64,000 nucleotides of DNA from Sarcomyxa edulis (GCA_009761415.1 QUOL01000011.1:930001-994000), one strand, 5' to 3'; counted from the first letter of the stretch, positions 36,181 through 49,199 are shown. Notes: generated by a model not told the origin, from the letters alone. Numbers and translations are program-made.

Positions 36181-37480
36181 CTAGCTTTGAACAAGAACGG
36201 GTTCGGCCAGGTTTGCAAGCCACCCCTTCAGACGCGCTTTCCTCCTTGACATCATGTTGATATCTTCGTTATCAGGAGAAGTATCACCCGATCGTTTGCG
36301 TTTCCGTCCTTGAGAGAGTGCTCCAGACGCCCTTTCGGGTGTGTCGATATCGAGTCCCTGGTCGGTTTGAACTTCAAACTTCCCCTTTTCGCCCGCGATG
36401 GAGGATGACTCCATGTTAAGAACTGGGCTGCAAGGGCTCTTTGGAACTCAGGATCGTATGCGACACATTTCATCGTCCAGACGGCGATTTTCTATAATCA
36501 AGTAGTTAGCAACTTGTTAGCAACACGACAACACCTCTCGTCAGACTGGATACGAACCTCATGACCGCAACGAAGTGCGCGATCTATTTCTTCGTGAGTG
36601 ACATCCTGGAACTTGTGCTTTGTGTCTGATAACGCAACATGTAGTTCGCTCTCGGTCGGTCTGCGCCCGAGCTGTCGAAGCGTAATGCGAGCTCGCGCTT
36701 CCAGGTCATTTAGAAGAATCGAGCCTTTCCAAGCACGTTGGAACTTGACACTTTAGTTTGACGTCTCTTGGGTACTGGAGGAAATATATGGATAAATGTC
36801 GAAATAAATAGACACTACTTACCTTGGGCGTCTGCTCAGCCCATTCCAACCCCGTGAGCGATTCTGTTGGCATAAACTTATATGAACCAACCTATGAGCA
36901 CTGAGATCTCCTCAAACGAACGATGACCCTTTTGAGTCCTGGCGAGTCATTTGCAGCCCCTCCAAGTCCTCCCTCGTACCATAAGCCACCGGCTCCAGGT
37001 AGTGGGGTGCTCCGGGATGCATTTTGAGGCTGCGGTACATGATCTCATTGAGGCCATGCTTGTCGAGGGGTGTTTACTCGATTGCAGGGAAGGTAAATTT
37101 ATAGACGGTGGTCATGAATTCTCTCGTCACGGTGACATCTGAAGTGTCCTCCCGTACTATAGGAAACAATTCGACTCCGATGGATGCAATGCGGTGGTGA
37201 ATACTATCGGAAATCAAGTATGTCTCTTTAGTACACTTTACTTGAGGCTGCAATAAAGATCAGTCGGTTGGATCACTTGGCTGGTTCGTAAGATATAAGC
37301 TCAACATTCTGCAAGGCCATGTTTATCTTGTCATCCTCTTCTTTCGAGACATCGGGATCATGCTCTTGGAACAGAAATGCCTCTATACCAGAGAGGTTCG
37401 GGGTTCTGTCTCGATACCATATATAGCACAGTTCCCCTTTACTTTCGAGACAGATCGCAAATCAGCACACGTCCAGACTC
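36181..37480 (-). pseudogene. DUF6697-like protein, arm B (broken copy)
   Basis: Read on minus, it matches the arm A gene through most of its length, including VGSYKFMPTESLTGLEW, LGRRPTESELHVALSD, VWTMKCVAYDPEF and GRKRKRSGDTSP. Intron positions are kept, including the unusual GTTGAG donor. The copy is disrupted: the C-terminal exon shifts frame between the RAKRG and EKGKFEV readings, part of the middle exon is missing, and upstream segments contain stops. This supports loss of coding function in arm B. Confidence 0.8.
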
Positions 37481-39260
37481 CAGAGTCGACTTCGTAGCCT
37501 CAAACGCACTTTGACTCCCAGAGCTGAGCACTGTACATTCGGTCTTCGATCTTCATGTGATCCTCCACTGGTTCATCTTTGGTGGCAGCTGAAATATTTT
37601 CACGGTTCCCAGCATCTTGGACAGGCCGTAGTCCTGAAGACTTCGACTAGTAACGATAGATCAATCAGGACTCGCAACATGGTTCATTCTATACAACACG
37701 TAAGACCACGTACCGATGCCATTTACGCAGTATGATCTCCTAGCATTCCTGAATGAATGCATTTGTACGGCCCAGATAGTGGTTATGGTGAAATCGAAGG
37801 AAGTGCCAAATGATGCACAATGTGACAACGACATACGGAGACGCTAAGTACGCGATTCTCTCATGTCCCTCTTGACCATGCCTCCATCATGGTTGGCGAG
37901 CTCGAGCCGTTTCTGGAGGTGAAAGAGCACCGGCTATGACTCATGCAGAGGGATTCGACTCGGAAGATGAAGGCACCATTATTCGATCAGATTCAATTGG
38001 CAGTTTTAACTTCGCACCTCTTCGCAGCTTCGCACTGGGCTTCGACCTCATTCTCTCGGAATCTCTAGGCTCATACACAGCTTAGACGGCGGGTTTCAAG
38101 TGACTTCTTGTAGGGCACTGTCTGATGATGGTCGCTCTGCCAGTGTGTGTGAGTACAAAGAAGAGAAAGTATTGAGCGAAAATTCGCGCGGCTTGAAGGT
38201 AGCGGAAGGTCTTCGGAGGTGCGTCTCGGATTTGCTCGAGATGACTCCTTTGTCCTCCATCTCTACTCTGCCGTTCTCCTAGTGTCTGCCATGGAGGGCT
38301 GTTCCTGAATTGATGGGTTACATCGCTCCCTCTAAGGAGCTGTGCTTATTCTTCGGTAATTTCTGTTGGCGCTTGGTCCGTGCTTGGTTGGCTCACTGTG
38401 GTAGAAGCATACATAGAAATCGCAGACGCGATTCTTTGGACATCTCACACATATGGGAGTAGGGTTGAAGCCGTTCGATGCCAGCCTCTTCCGAGTTTGA
38501 CGATTCACCGATACATCTCCGAAGCTCTTGTGCAATTGCTATCTGCCCCAGTAAATTGTCTCTACTTTGCTTGGGCTTTTTATCCTGGACCGTCGCTCTG
38601 GCATCATTATCTTCGGAGAGAACAGAAGGGAAGCTGTCTAATCTGAAATACAAGCACTCCCTTGCTGAGCTCTCAATGATTCGTGCGTAGATATCACAAT
38701 CAACATCATCTGAAAATGTCCGTGGTAGCTCTCACCCTTTTTTAGTGACCCTCTGGTAGCCATCCGTCTCCCGCTTATTCGTCCTCATCACAGCGTTAGC
38801 GTGCCGTGTACAGAATCGTTATCCATTCGAGTCACTGTCTTACATACAATAGTGGCTATGGTCCAACGATCTTGGAGTTCCTCTCGAGAAAGTCATCTCT
38901 GAATTGGGTCCCACCTTTTGAGCTACTCTCACGGGTGAGTCATTCACACCGCGTTCGGACTTCGATTGTTTCGTGATTATTCAGACTGTGTCTTCCGTCA
39001 AGCAACTTGATGCCTTCTTCGTGACTCTACCTTTTCATGGTGAAGTAGCTCCGTTCGGCTCAATACTGCTTCAGAGTTTCGAAAGCCAGCTACAACCTCT
39101 CCTGCGATCCTCGATAGCTCGGGGAGGGGGGCGTAACAAGTGCTTGGATTAATTTCTTTCAGTACTGGGCATTCCTGCGATGCGTGTGCTATGTGCTTCT
39201 GATCTCTCGGCAGTGTTGAAACACGAGCGTAGCGATTTTGCAGTTTGTTCGCAGTTTCGA
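37481..39260. other. decayed intergenic DNA, no intact gene
   Basis: Lies inside arm B between its two genes. It contains many short frames; one piece, near 38250-38350, reads WRAVPELMGYIAPSKEL after a stop, faintly like the W-x-V-x-P-L region of mushroom F-box proteins. Nothing intact is supported. Confidence 0.3.
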
Positions 39261-39593
39261 GACGTGACATGACTGTGCGCGTCAGGTCACATATCCCGTG
39301 ACAGCACTCACACCGCGGAACCGATAGCTACGATCATCAAGTAACAGGTATGTTGTTCCTGAATCCCTGGAGAGAACCTTATTCTCGTATAGATCGGCAC
39401 TATATAGTTTCCATGGGCAGCGATCGTTGTGTGAAGATCACTGCAGATGGCCGCTCAACTTCGCCGACGAGTCATCTCGCGTATTGCGTGTATATTCCCA
39501 GAACCACATCGCGTGTCGATTGACTGTGGCCAAGAGCTCCTTGTTTCACGGTCATTCAATGCCGTGTCTATGTTTTCTCTCTCTCAGAACCTC

Positions 39594-39601
39594 TATAAAA
39601 G
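39594..39601 (+). promoter_or_regulatory. TATA box of LysM gene B
   Basis: TATAAAAG lies 88 bp before the ATG at 39682, matching the position of TATAAAGG in the arm A copy. Confidence 0.65.
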
Positions 39602-39681
39602 CTGGGCTCTCCAAACTTGATGTTCCCCATCCTCAGCAAGCATCTCAACTGCGCTTCGGATATCTCATAGCTTCTTTCGAT

Positions 39682-40322
39682 ATGTTCTCCATCGCTCAAT
39701 TCTTTGCTCTTGTCGCTGTTGCTTCTGCTGCGTACATTGGTGAGCTCGCTGAAACTCTGTCTGCGCTCACCTCCGTCTGATTTTCCTTTGCAAATCAGCT
39801 AGGCAAGATGCGCCTGTCTGCGACCGCTCCTACGTTGTTCAGCCTGGAGACACTTGCGATGGGATCTCGGCTGCTCAAAACGCCTCCACGTATGTTTTCA
39901 TTTCATATTGACCTCTGAACTTTCGACAACTTACCTATATCCACTCAGATATCAAGTGGCTACGGCGAACGCTGGCATTATCAATGCTGACTGCTCCAAC
40001 CTATTCCCTGGCGAGGTGAATAAGTCTGAAAGAATCCGAGGACACAATACAATACTAACCGGCTTTTCTTAGAACATTTGCGTAGGCCTCGTCGGCGAAG
40101 ACTGTACCACTGTGCACGTTGTCGCGTCCGGAGATGGATGTGACACCATCTCTGCTGCGGCAGGCATCTCAACCAGTACTCTCCTCGCCAATAACCCTAA
40201 CGTCGACTCTGGTTGCACCAACATCTACCCCGGAGAAGTAAGAGTCTAGCCAGTTGACTTCATGTTTCTGTCTAGCTAATTGTGTGGATTTCCAGGTTCT
40301 GTGCACTGCTGCATCGACTTGA
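39682..40322 (+). CDS. secreted LysM-domain protein (arm B copy)
   Basis: Exons join as MFSIAQFFALVAVASAAYI then ARQDAPVCDRSYVVQPGD, and on through INADCSNLFPGE and VHVVASGDGCDTIS to EVLCTAAST. Signal peptide, cysteines, two LysM modules and intron positions match the arm A gene. Residues differ at scattered places (for example STSTLLANNPNVDSG here, SIGTLLSDNPNVNPA there), so the frame has been kept under selection or the duplication is moderately young. Likely chitin-binding in the wall or outside the cell. The TATA box and promoter segment are shared with arm A. Confidence 0.9.
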
Positions 40323-40424
40323 GACTTGAGAGGTCCTATTTCTTTTGGTACTAGAGCGAGAGCTGTATTCTGTAGATACTTGGCAGTAAGAATTCTGAAT
40401 GGGAGTCGAATGACTTGATTCTAG

Positions 40425-41885
40425 AACGCATGAGTCGAATGAAACCCTACTTGTCTACAAGGCGTCTCTCGTATATTGTCAGAATGAAAGTGACCCGTCG
40501 GTGCTTGGTCGGTGCCACTCGGCATATCGTCTATCTCGAGATAGATGAGGTCTGGATTGGATTCCAACTTCGTGAAGTCCACACATGAGGACTTGCTGTC
40601 GATATCGTGCGGAACAAAGAGGTCGCGGAATATTATGGGTTCCTTGGTCAAACGCAGGGGGATTGGCCTGAGCAGTCATGATGGGTCACCTCCAGAGGTA
40701 AACGAGTCGACTGTAAAATTATGATCCACTATTATTGAGGAGTTGATGATGTCGAGAAGATCTAAAGGAGCTAGGAGTGTAGGGTAAACGAGATCATATG
40801 GGAATACCGGATGCCTCACCGTCTGGAATGGACTGTGGCTTTCAACGTAGCTAGGTGCTGTTATGCCAGGAGGAGTTTCCCTTCTGCTAATTTGCGTTTG
40901 TCTTGCTCTTCCTGTACTTCAGCTAGAACTTCGGAGCACGTCAGTACAGCGAATCGTTCAATGAGATATAGCTATAGGGTAAATTACTTTCCGCCCTTCG
41001 GGACTCGTGTTCCTCGCGCAATCGCGTCATAGAAAGCTCAGCCTCTGTCGACTTTTCCGAGAAACAGTCAGTCGAACCGCTGTAAGATGGTGGATATTAT
41101 TCGCGTATACTTAGCTTCTGCTCGACTTCGAGTTGTCCCCATAGATTCGCATCACCGTACGCGAAAGATTGAATATCTTCATTGTCCGATTGACTGACGT
41201 AGACCGTGCATGTAGCTCATCCTCGATAGTCTTATAATGGTCCCACAGTTTGTTCTGGTCAGCCTGTAGCCGTCGTGCCCTAGACACGATCTCCTTCATT
41301 GTAGTGCCTAACTCTGTCGAAAGGCTCTCGAGATCATCAGGGAGTCTGACATTCTTGATGCGGAGGACTTCGTTAGACTGCTGCGAAGCAGTATTATTCT
41401 AACGTAGCTTTCCTATATCAGCCTTCTTCTCGTTCTCGGTGCATAACAATCTATTATTTTGCCATATTCTCGTGCCCGTCTCCCTAGTGGAATTGATCTC
41501 TTGGCGACGCTCGTCGTGGTTATATTCAAATTGTGCGGCGAGTCTTTCGAACTGGACAAGTTCGACGTAGAACGAGTCCCGGTGCTTGCGTAGTTCGTTG
41601 CATTTTGTCGTGGAAGCGCGAAGTTCAGAATGAGTAGCGACGAGCTCTCCGTTTAGCTCGATTATCTCGTTGTTGACTTCGCGTTAAGCGGTCTTCCATG
41701 CGTCTTGGAAGAATGCGTAAGCAGGCACTGACGGTGACTCGTTTGTAGAGGAAGGTGGATGGGGGTAGATTAAGGACGGCAGGGGAATGTCCTTGGCTCA
41801 CTTGAGAGACCGGGTGTAAATGACATTCCTGGCTGCGTTGGCTCTTCGTTGGGGGATGCCGATGGCCGTTGGCGGTTGGCTCCAT
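40425..41885 (-). pseudogene. inverted relic of the coiled-coil/zinc-finger gene family
   Basis: Minus-strand pieces match the gene at 45941-47702 in order: MEPTANGHRHPPT, then FFQDAWKTA(stop)REVNNEI against FQNAWQTAQVRVNNEI, RETGTRIWQNNRLL against RATGTKLLQDNRVL, LWDHYKTIEDELHARST against LWEEYKRVEDELQTRLT, and finally DIDSKSSCV near 40570. At least two in-frame stops (one in the TA(stop)REV stretch, one before NNTASQQ) and frame changes show it is dead. Confidence 0.85.
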
Positions 41886-43240
41886 CTATATTTGAGCCAC
41901 TGCAATGTTGGGGGGGGGACAAGATAATAGGTTGTATCGAGAGCCTGAGAGCTTCTATCTGTGGGTCTGTGCTTCAGTAGTTTCCCGCGAGGGAAATGAG
42001 GAAATCTAGGGAAATCTGCAGCAACTTCCAAGGATCTTTGGACTTATTAGGGACTTACGGAAAATAGTCTACGGAGCGTGCCAGACGTCTGTAGGATGCA
42101 ACGTCTGCTCGATTTCATATCGGTGCCGTTGCTATTTGAAAAACATGAACTGGAGACTGCCGGAAGTGTTCTAATATTGTGATTCCGCACAGTTAACGAG
42201 CAAGTCAAATACCAAAGGTGAAAGAAACATACGGATCCTCGATCAATCGAGACATGCGGCCTCAAGAGCATTCTGATGGGGATTTTTTATGCGTCGAAAT
42301 CACGACGAGCAAGCATGACGCTTGAAATTCCGCTGGAGTCTCAAATTTTGCAGAACCAGTTCATCTTACCCGACCGTGAGCATATCACCGTATATAATGC
42401 CTAGTAATCGTGAATTTCTCTCAACCAGGACGAGATGTTAGATTCCTTACTTGGATTGCAGCAACTTTCGGGGTAGCTTCTCAAGCAGAGAAAAATATGA
42501 CGCCTCGGGTACTAGTAGATAGATCTTGAAGCCACCTGACCTGGAGGACGTGCGTGTGTGAGAGAAGGATACGCGGCTTCTACAGATAGCGTCGCCTATC
42601 CAACAGTTCTAGAATTCTATCCCAAGTTTTGTACGCACCTTGGATCCTATTTATATGGCTCTGGAAGAGCTGAGTGGGAAGATAATGGGAAAGGGTCTGT
42701 TATGGATCAATTGTCAGTTGGTTATCGATCGTGCAGAGCTGTTTTCCTGGACGAAAAATCGATAACGGAGCCGAATGAACGGTTTTGAATACTCGATATA
42801 CATGTTCCGAACTAGCTTGATATCAAGATATACAAATTCGAGGATAACATCAGAAGTCCTTGGAGCAGATCATGATATATCAGTCAAAATTGGCCAACGG
42901 ACGAGCTGCGTCGTTACGAGCACAAACCTCCAAGACGTCTGAAGAATGCCCTAGGCCATTCGTGTTGGAAGAAGACTATTCTAGTATCAATGAGGCAAAG
43001 AAAGAGAGTGTATATGGGGATCCAACCTGGAAATCGAGAGGAACGAGGCCAACGACCGTCCTAAAAAAATCGCGAGGCACGCGGCTTGCTTCCTCCCTTC
43101 ATCATCAGACGGGACCAATTCCAAATCGATTAGATGTCTTTGTTGAACCTTCGTTTTGCTTAAAAGCAAGAACTCTTGGTCAGTATTCTAATCGTGAATC
43201 CCCTCCAAGATTGACCGAGAACAATCCCCCTCTTTCTCAA
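41886..43240. other. intergenic and 5' flank of the coiled-coil gene
   Basis: No complete gene. A run of nine G at about 41911 is the only simple tract. An open reading frame runs in from 42860 to the likely start at 43241, but its first 130 codons have little coding character and are more likely 5' leader. Confidence 0.4.
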
Positions 43241-45327
43241 ATGTCTAAATCACGCAGAACTGTACGGAATCAGGACGTTGTTAACGACCAGCCAGTTTAT
43301 GACCCTTCGGTAAGACCCAATAATATGGGTCCTGGCCCAGGTGTTCCACCAGGATATGTGCAATCGCATCATGGAGCTACGCCGAGCCAGCAGCAGCCTC
43401 AGGCAGGACCTTCACGAGCTAGACTTCCCACATCAGTCTTTCCAAACCAAGGACCACAATATCTACCTCAGCCCCAACAGGAATCTCGACCGGTACGATC
43501 GTTGACTTTTCATCATGCTTCGACTAAACTCACGCCTTTGTTTGTCTGTCAGCTCGGAACGTCAACGCCATTGAACTTCCAGTATGACCTTCATAGTGGT
43601 GACAGTGGTGCCATTCATTCGCAGCAGCCAGCGGCCCCTCCACAACAACGATCCTATACACAAATTACTCCCCAGCAGCAGCAGCAACAGATGCAAATGC
43701 AACAGCAGATGCAGATACACATGCAGCAGCAGCAGCAGATGCCACAACAAGAACAACCAAAAGAGCGACGCCAGGTTCCGCCGTCCTTACAACAAATGCA
43801 GCAGCAATTGACTTATCAGCAACAGCAGCGTTCACAGCAGCCAACCATGTTACCTCCCGTTAATGCACAGCCACAACAAGCGCCTCTTCCTCTTCGTCCT
43901 GCTCCCTCTTTTACTCAGCAGAAGCAGCAGACGCAACCCGATAATCGACGACTTTCCATTTCTGGCACTCCGCTCGTCAAAGCTTCGGTTACTGACGCTC
44001 TCAGCCCTGTTCAAGGGCTATTCGAAAATACATTCAGTCAGACGGTTCAACACGTCGAACGCGAGATGGAACGACTCTACGTGACGATGGATTCCCAGCA
44101 CAAAGCAGTGGAAGCGGAATTGAAGAGGGAAAAAGAGATAGCTAGACGAGACTATCTACTCCAGAAGTCTAGGTCTGATCAGGTGGAGGAGGAAAACAGG
44201 AGATTGAGAGCGGATTACGAGAGATTAGGACGCGAGAGGGCTGGAGCTAGGATGGAGAACGAGAGGCTCCTGGCGGAGCTCCAGGCTGCGCGGAAGATGG
44301 AACGAATTTGTCAGAATTGCGGAGGGCAAGGAGAGGCTATTGCTGTGGGGTATCGGGAGAAATTAGAATCGCTGATGAAAGAGCTACAAGACGAGAGGTC
44401 GTCGAGGATGGAAGTGGAGAGGAAATTTGCCGAAGCGATGCAGCAGATGAGAATGGTAACGTCGCGTCGTAATTTCTCGGCCATTCCCTACTAATCTACA
44501 CCATGTAGCTCACAAATACGTTCAGCGTCGACCGTAACCCCAGCGAGGCACCCACAGTCATTGGCTCTCCCGGGAGAGACAAGAAGCATGACGAATCGGA
44601 CCATGTCGACGAGCAAATGGTGCTTCCTAGTCCAATTATTGAGGACCGCTCACCCTACTCCCTAAGCCGTGCTGCATCTTCCTCGCAAGCTCGTCAAGAC
44701 CCTCAAAGTCCTATCGACGCGAGTGCCAGCCCGGTCTCTCGGACATCTCTTCCAGTCCCTCCCACAGTGCCTGTGGAGGGAGAACCGCCGCGAAAACGCA
44801 CTCGAGTCGATTTCGAGGAGGACGACAGTGGGTCCATCAAGATCAAAGAAGAGATCAAAGAAGACCCAGACGAGATAGAGGTGGACGAGCTGGAAGAAGG
44901 AGAGCTCAACGTTGACTCGACGCCTACGACGCCTATCACCCCGTCTTCCGCCCATCGCAATAGAATCGGGATCAACCACCTGGATCTCCTGTACGAAACA
45001 AAAAACCAGACTTTGGTATGTCGTCTGTGCACGTACGTTTATTTGTTGTTGTGTTCTTTTGTGTGCATGCTAATTATTCTCAACAGTAGTCGTCGTGAAC
45101 GAGCAAACCCGGCTATCAACCCTGCGACGTTCTCATTAGGCGCAACATGGAAAGACCTCCTGGGACATTGCCAACAAATGCATCCCGCTAGCTGCGCCGA
45201 ACTAGAAGGTAAAAGCCCTGCTCAAGTGGCCGAACTGCGTCAACGACTTTTGTCAAAGCCTAACTTCGATGTTGGAAACAATTCGAGGGCCAGCGGATCG
45301 CATACCCGGAAGAACAGCAAATCTTGA
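43241..45327 (+). CDS. Q-rich coiled-coil protein with C-terminal zinc finger, copy 1
   Basis: I chose MSKSRRTVRNQD at 43241 as start. Introns of about 55 bp follow SRP, QQMRM and LVCRLCT. The front is Q/P-rich with long CAG tracts. A long coiled coil follows, from about VQGLFENTFSQTVQHVERE through RREKE-type heptads to RKFAEAMQQMRM. The C-terminal part has PPRKRTRVDFEEDD, an acidic stretch with EEIKEDPDEIEVD, and a final zinc-site pattern: LVCRLC, then LLGHCQQMHPASC. A nuclear, dimeric regulator is a reasonable guess. It is paralogous to the gene at 45941 and to the relic at 40425. No named family was recognised. Confidence 0.75.
43672..43830. repeat. CAG/CAA-rich polyglutamine-coding tract
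   Basis: Repeated CAG and CAA codons interrupted by ATG give runs such as QQQQQQMQMQQQ. Tracts of this kind slip readily and vary in length among strains. Confidence 0.85.
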
Positions 45328-45940
45328 GTGTTGTCATCATATCATCACATCTTATGCCCTTCATTTCTCGTAACCTCCATGCTATCAACTCCATTTCCAT
45401 CTCCTTGTCACCGTTATCTATATACCTATGCGGTTGTTCAACTTGGTCTATCCAGGGGCCCTCTCATACGAATGTATCATGTCCATGTACTCCTTTGCCC
45501 TTTTGTTATAGCGTTATGCATTACAAGTTTCTAACCGTTGAAAACGAGTGGCTCGCACGACGCAATTGCAAATTCCAGCAGCTTCCTGTCCTAATGATCG
45601 TAAACTCTGTCGATCGTTCGAAATTCGAATTTCCCACTCACTGCCACTGTCTGGCCCATCTGTACCTGCTCTCAACTGACCCACTTGCAATTGGCTATCT
45701 CGTGAAAGGCCGAAGTCGGCAGACTTTCTCAGCCCAATATCTTCGTAGAAATACGCATGAAAACATTCTGTTTGAAAGTCCAGTAAACCTATCCTGGTAT
45801 CGCCATTTCTTGTCTAATCGAAAACATCGTTACTAACCATATTACTTGTGGAAAGTCACCCACTGGCTCAGTACTTATCGAATCCAGGTTTATAACTTAT
45901 TTGGAGTCAATAATTGACCTACGAGAGCATAAAACGTCCA
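45328..45940. other. spacer between the two tandem paralogues
   Basis: Open frames run through parts of it, but they lack similarity to the flanking genes and have no good start. It probably includes the copy 1 3' end and the copy 2 promoter. Confidence 0.4.
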
Positions 45941-47702
45941 ATGGAACCCTCTCATAATCACTCAAGTTGGCACCCGCCAACGCAAGGGCAGCAGCAAAAC
46001 CACAAACCACAAACCGTTTATACATATCCGACGTCCCAATCAGCTACGTCTTCCAACTTACATACTACCTCTGCTTTAGGTTCTACCACACACACTCCTA
46101 CCAATAATTCACCATTGGCGCCCGCCCAAGTTCTCTTCCAAAACGCATGGCAGACCGCTCAAGTCCGAGTCAATAACGAAATATCGAGACTCAACAATGA
46201 ACTGGCCGATACCAAATATCATCTCTCCACTTCCAGAAATGACTGCACACGACTCCGCCAGCAACGAAACGCCCTTTTCACCGAACGTAATCAATTGGCA
46301 GACTATGCTAAACGACTCACGACTCACAACGACGAGCTTCTTCGGGAAAACACCGCTATGCGCGCTACTGGAACGAAGCTGTTGCAGGACAATAGGGTCT
46401 TGTACGCTGAGATAGACAAATACAGGGCCGCGGTAGAGAGGTTAGGGCAGGAGAGCGCAACGCTCCAGAAGGCTGGTGAGGTCCTCCAAGTGAAGAATGC
46501 CAGGCTTCTGGATGATAACAAGAGACTTTTCGCGGAGTTGAGCGTGAGACGGAAGGAGGGCGCGTCGGGTCAGCAACAACAGATGCAGGAGGATTGGAAG
46601 ACACTGTGGGAAGAATATAAGAGAGTTGAAGATGAGCTACAGACACGGTTGACGGCGCTCAATCGCATGAAGAGCGAATGGAATCTCTCACGAACGGTCA
46701 TGATGCGGATCCAGGCTGAGAATAGGGAACTGAAGAGATCTATAGGAGATCGAGATTCGACACCTTCGGATGGTCCGCGCGGGGAGCATTCTACCAGCGA
46801 CTCAGCGGTTAGCACACGTTTGCGTGAGGAGCATGAGCTTCGGGTGGCAGAACGTATGCATTCTTTTTCAGTACGCGCTTGCCATTGTTGATGTCTCCTT
46901 GAAGTCCTAGCCGAAGTTCAGGAAGAAAAGGACCAACGAGCACTAGCAGGGAGGAAACTAGCTGCGGCAGAACGACACTTAGCTATTATGAACAACGCAC
47001 ACGCATTACCTCCAGAAGTGAGCTAACTCTCGACTCGGGTTTTGTTTCTAGTCTGACTTTCGCCTCAGGACACTGACCGGGCTCAGCCCGTCGATGACTC
47101 TCCTTTTGTACTCGAGCCGTCTGTTTTCTGCTCAGAGCCTCTCCCTAAAACTAGCAACCAGTCAGAAAGACAGGAACCCACAGATGAAGGGGACAGACCG
47201 AACAAACGTCCCCGTTTAGATAAAGACTCCGAGATACCACCCGAACCAGCTATTCCGCAAGCCGTCGACGTCGACAAAAATTCTAATTGCGTCAAGTCGG
47301 AGGTCAATGAAGACGACCTGGCCTTGACTTATCCAGACCAGGACGAGACACCGGGTCCAGTCGTCATCGACACTCCTCATGCAGGACTTCCGACAGACTA
47401 CACCGATAAATTGTACGGCTTATACAATGACCGACTTGTATGTCGGCTGTGCGTGCACCTGTACGTAGGCTTTGCGCTGCATTACTTTGACTCAACCCTA
47501 ACCCTGAGTATTTCCCCCCCCATTTTTTCCTAGACACTCGCAAGACAAAGCGACAGAAATCGTACATTTCCCCCACAACACCTCTTGGGATCAACTTGTC
47601 TATCGTTACGAAAAGTCACATTCGAGCACTTACGAGCACTACCTGAGCCGACAACGTGCGGGATTGTCTGGGACAGCCCAGGCTCCGATAACAAACGTCT
47701 GA
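45941..47702 (+). CDS. coiled-coil protein with C-terminal zinc finger, copy 2
   Basis: Starts MEPSHNHSSWHPP at 45941. A coiled coil of about 200 residues (FQNAWQTAQVRVNNEISRLN to SRTVMMRIQAENRELKR) follows a short polar N-terminus. After introns the chain continues LAEVQEEKDQRALAGRK, then a polar region with NKRPRLDKDSE, and ends with CRLCVHL joined to HSQDKATEIVHFPHNTSWDQL and RYEKSHSSTYEHYL. The CxxC plus later H...H matches the zinc-site layout of copy 1, although the last Cys of the copy 1 HPxxC is not kept. It is intact, in contrast with the relic at 40425. Confidence 0.7.
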
Positions 47703-48980
47703 TGTCATCGTCTTCTTCGTTGGATGGAATGTATTGTCCATGTATGGGATCATCTATCTACCAACGAACTGAGTCATTGCAGACATTCAGAGGCCAGTCA
47801 TCGATTTGGCAGGAGGGATTCTTCGCGATTCCTCTCCCAGAAGACAGCTCAGAGCTACGGCAGGCCAGCCGCCATCGTATCAACATCGTATATAAGTCTG
47901 AGCTGACTGAGAGAGGAAAATGACACTACCAGGTACCGGCTTACAGACTTGTCGGAGGACTTCACTCTTCTCGACAACGCATCCCAGAATTTTGGGGTCA
48001 CAATATTAATGATAAGTAGATGCTTTTGCGGTAGCAGGACAAGAACGACGGCCTAGCCCCGGGCCCTGGGACTTCGAGGATGAGTGACTATGTGTGACCA
48101 ACGCGTGAAAGTTTTTTGCCGCTTTTCGCCTCTTGCATGTTGCCACCACCTCGATTCAGGCTCTACACTACATGCTATCGGTGAAGGTCTCTGTCTTCGT
48201 GAGGTCTATTTGACCCGCGAGCCTGCTCAAGCCTTGGGCACACCTATGGTGGACCTTCTTCTGCCAACGCTGCCAACACGCTGCCAGGCTTTTTTCGTTA
48301 ATCGAATGAGTATCTTGTTCCAATCCAAATCTATGACATTCGTTTCTCGTTATTCGAAACCTCGGTCGGAAGCTCCAATGGTCATTAAATGGCGATGGGC
48401 ACTATCATAAAGCAATGCTGCGTTCTCCATTCCGGTCTGATCATTGCGTCGTGTTTTTCTTCGGAAAACATCCATTTCGCTCTGTCCCGAACGTTGCTTT
48501 GTTTAGGTGTCAATGCTGTGGATCACATCCATGTCACCGACATTCACACCTCCTAAAGCAGTTCGGAAAATAAATTCTCGAAGCATCTATGACCGACACA
48601 GCCCGTTCTTTTCTGAACATATATTCTCCCTGTGTGCGGCTCGTTCCGCTGTCAAACATATCTACGCATCAATTCTACATTGTCTGAACTTCACAAGCAT
48701 ATAAGCTCAATTCAAAGGTCCTACAATGGCAGTATGGATCTATTCACTCTGTGCACGAAGACTAAGTTTGTGGCCTCCAGGACCATCCGGCAGGAGAAAA
48801 CCGATTTTTACACAAGAATGACACCGGGGTTCTTTGCTTGGGATCAGCAGTATGCTGGCTGTCGAGTCAATAGGTGGCCAGAAACGAGAAACGGGACCTT
48901 TCAATCTCAGCACCGCCATCAAGAGCTTGGGAAATAAATAAGAAATAAACAAGGGATATCAGCGTTAGCGACGCAATAGA
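47703..48980. other. gene-poor spacer
   Basis: Several frames of 60-110 codons without splice support or family likeness. Nothing can be annotated with confidence. Confidence 0.4.
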
Positions 48981-49199
48981 TTATAGCGACGAGTAAGTAC
49001 TCAAGCTGTTTGATAGATACCTCGTCAGGTCGTCAGTCCTAGTCAGGCCTCTATTCAGGATTTGATGTGATTTCGACAGATCTAATTCTGAGACGAAGTG
49101 ATGGCGCTCGTCGGGCGCTCGATCACACCTCCGTACGGGGACGGCTAAGCTGGAGAAGTGGGTACTGTTCATCTCAACAGGATACATCACCATCATCTG

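Larger units (their letters stand above)
36181..40322. repeat. arm B of an inverted segmental duplication
   Basis: Mirror image of arm A: DUF6697-like (minus, broken) then LysM (plus, intact). Spacer lengths between the two genes differ by several hundred bases, so indels have accumulated. The unlike DNA between arms is about 9.8 kb. Confidence 0.8.

Noticed and set aside
42860..43240. N-terminal extension of the coiled-coil gene from 42860
   Set aside because: The added residues lack the composition of the rest, and the ATG at 43241 gives a natural basic start, so it is taken as leader. Low certainty.
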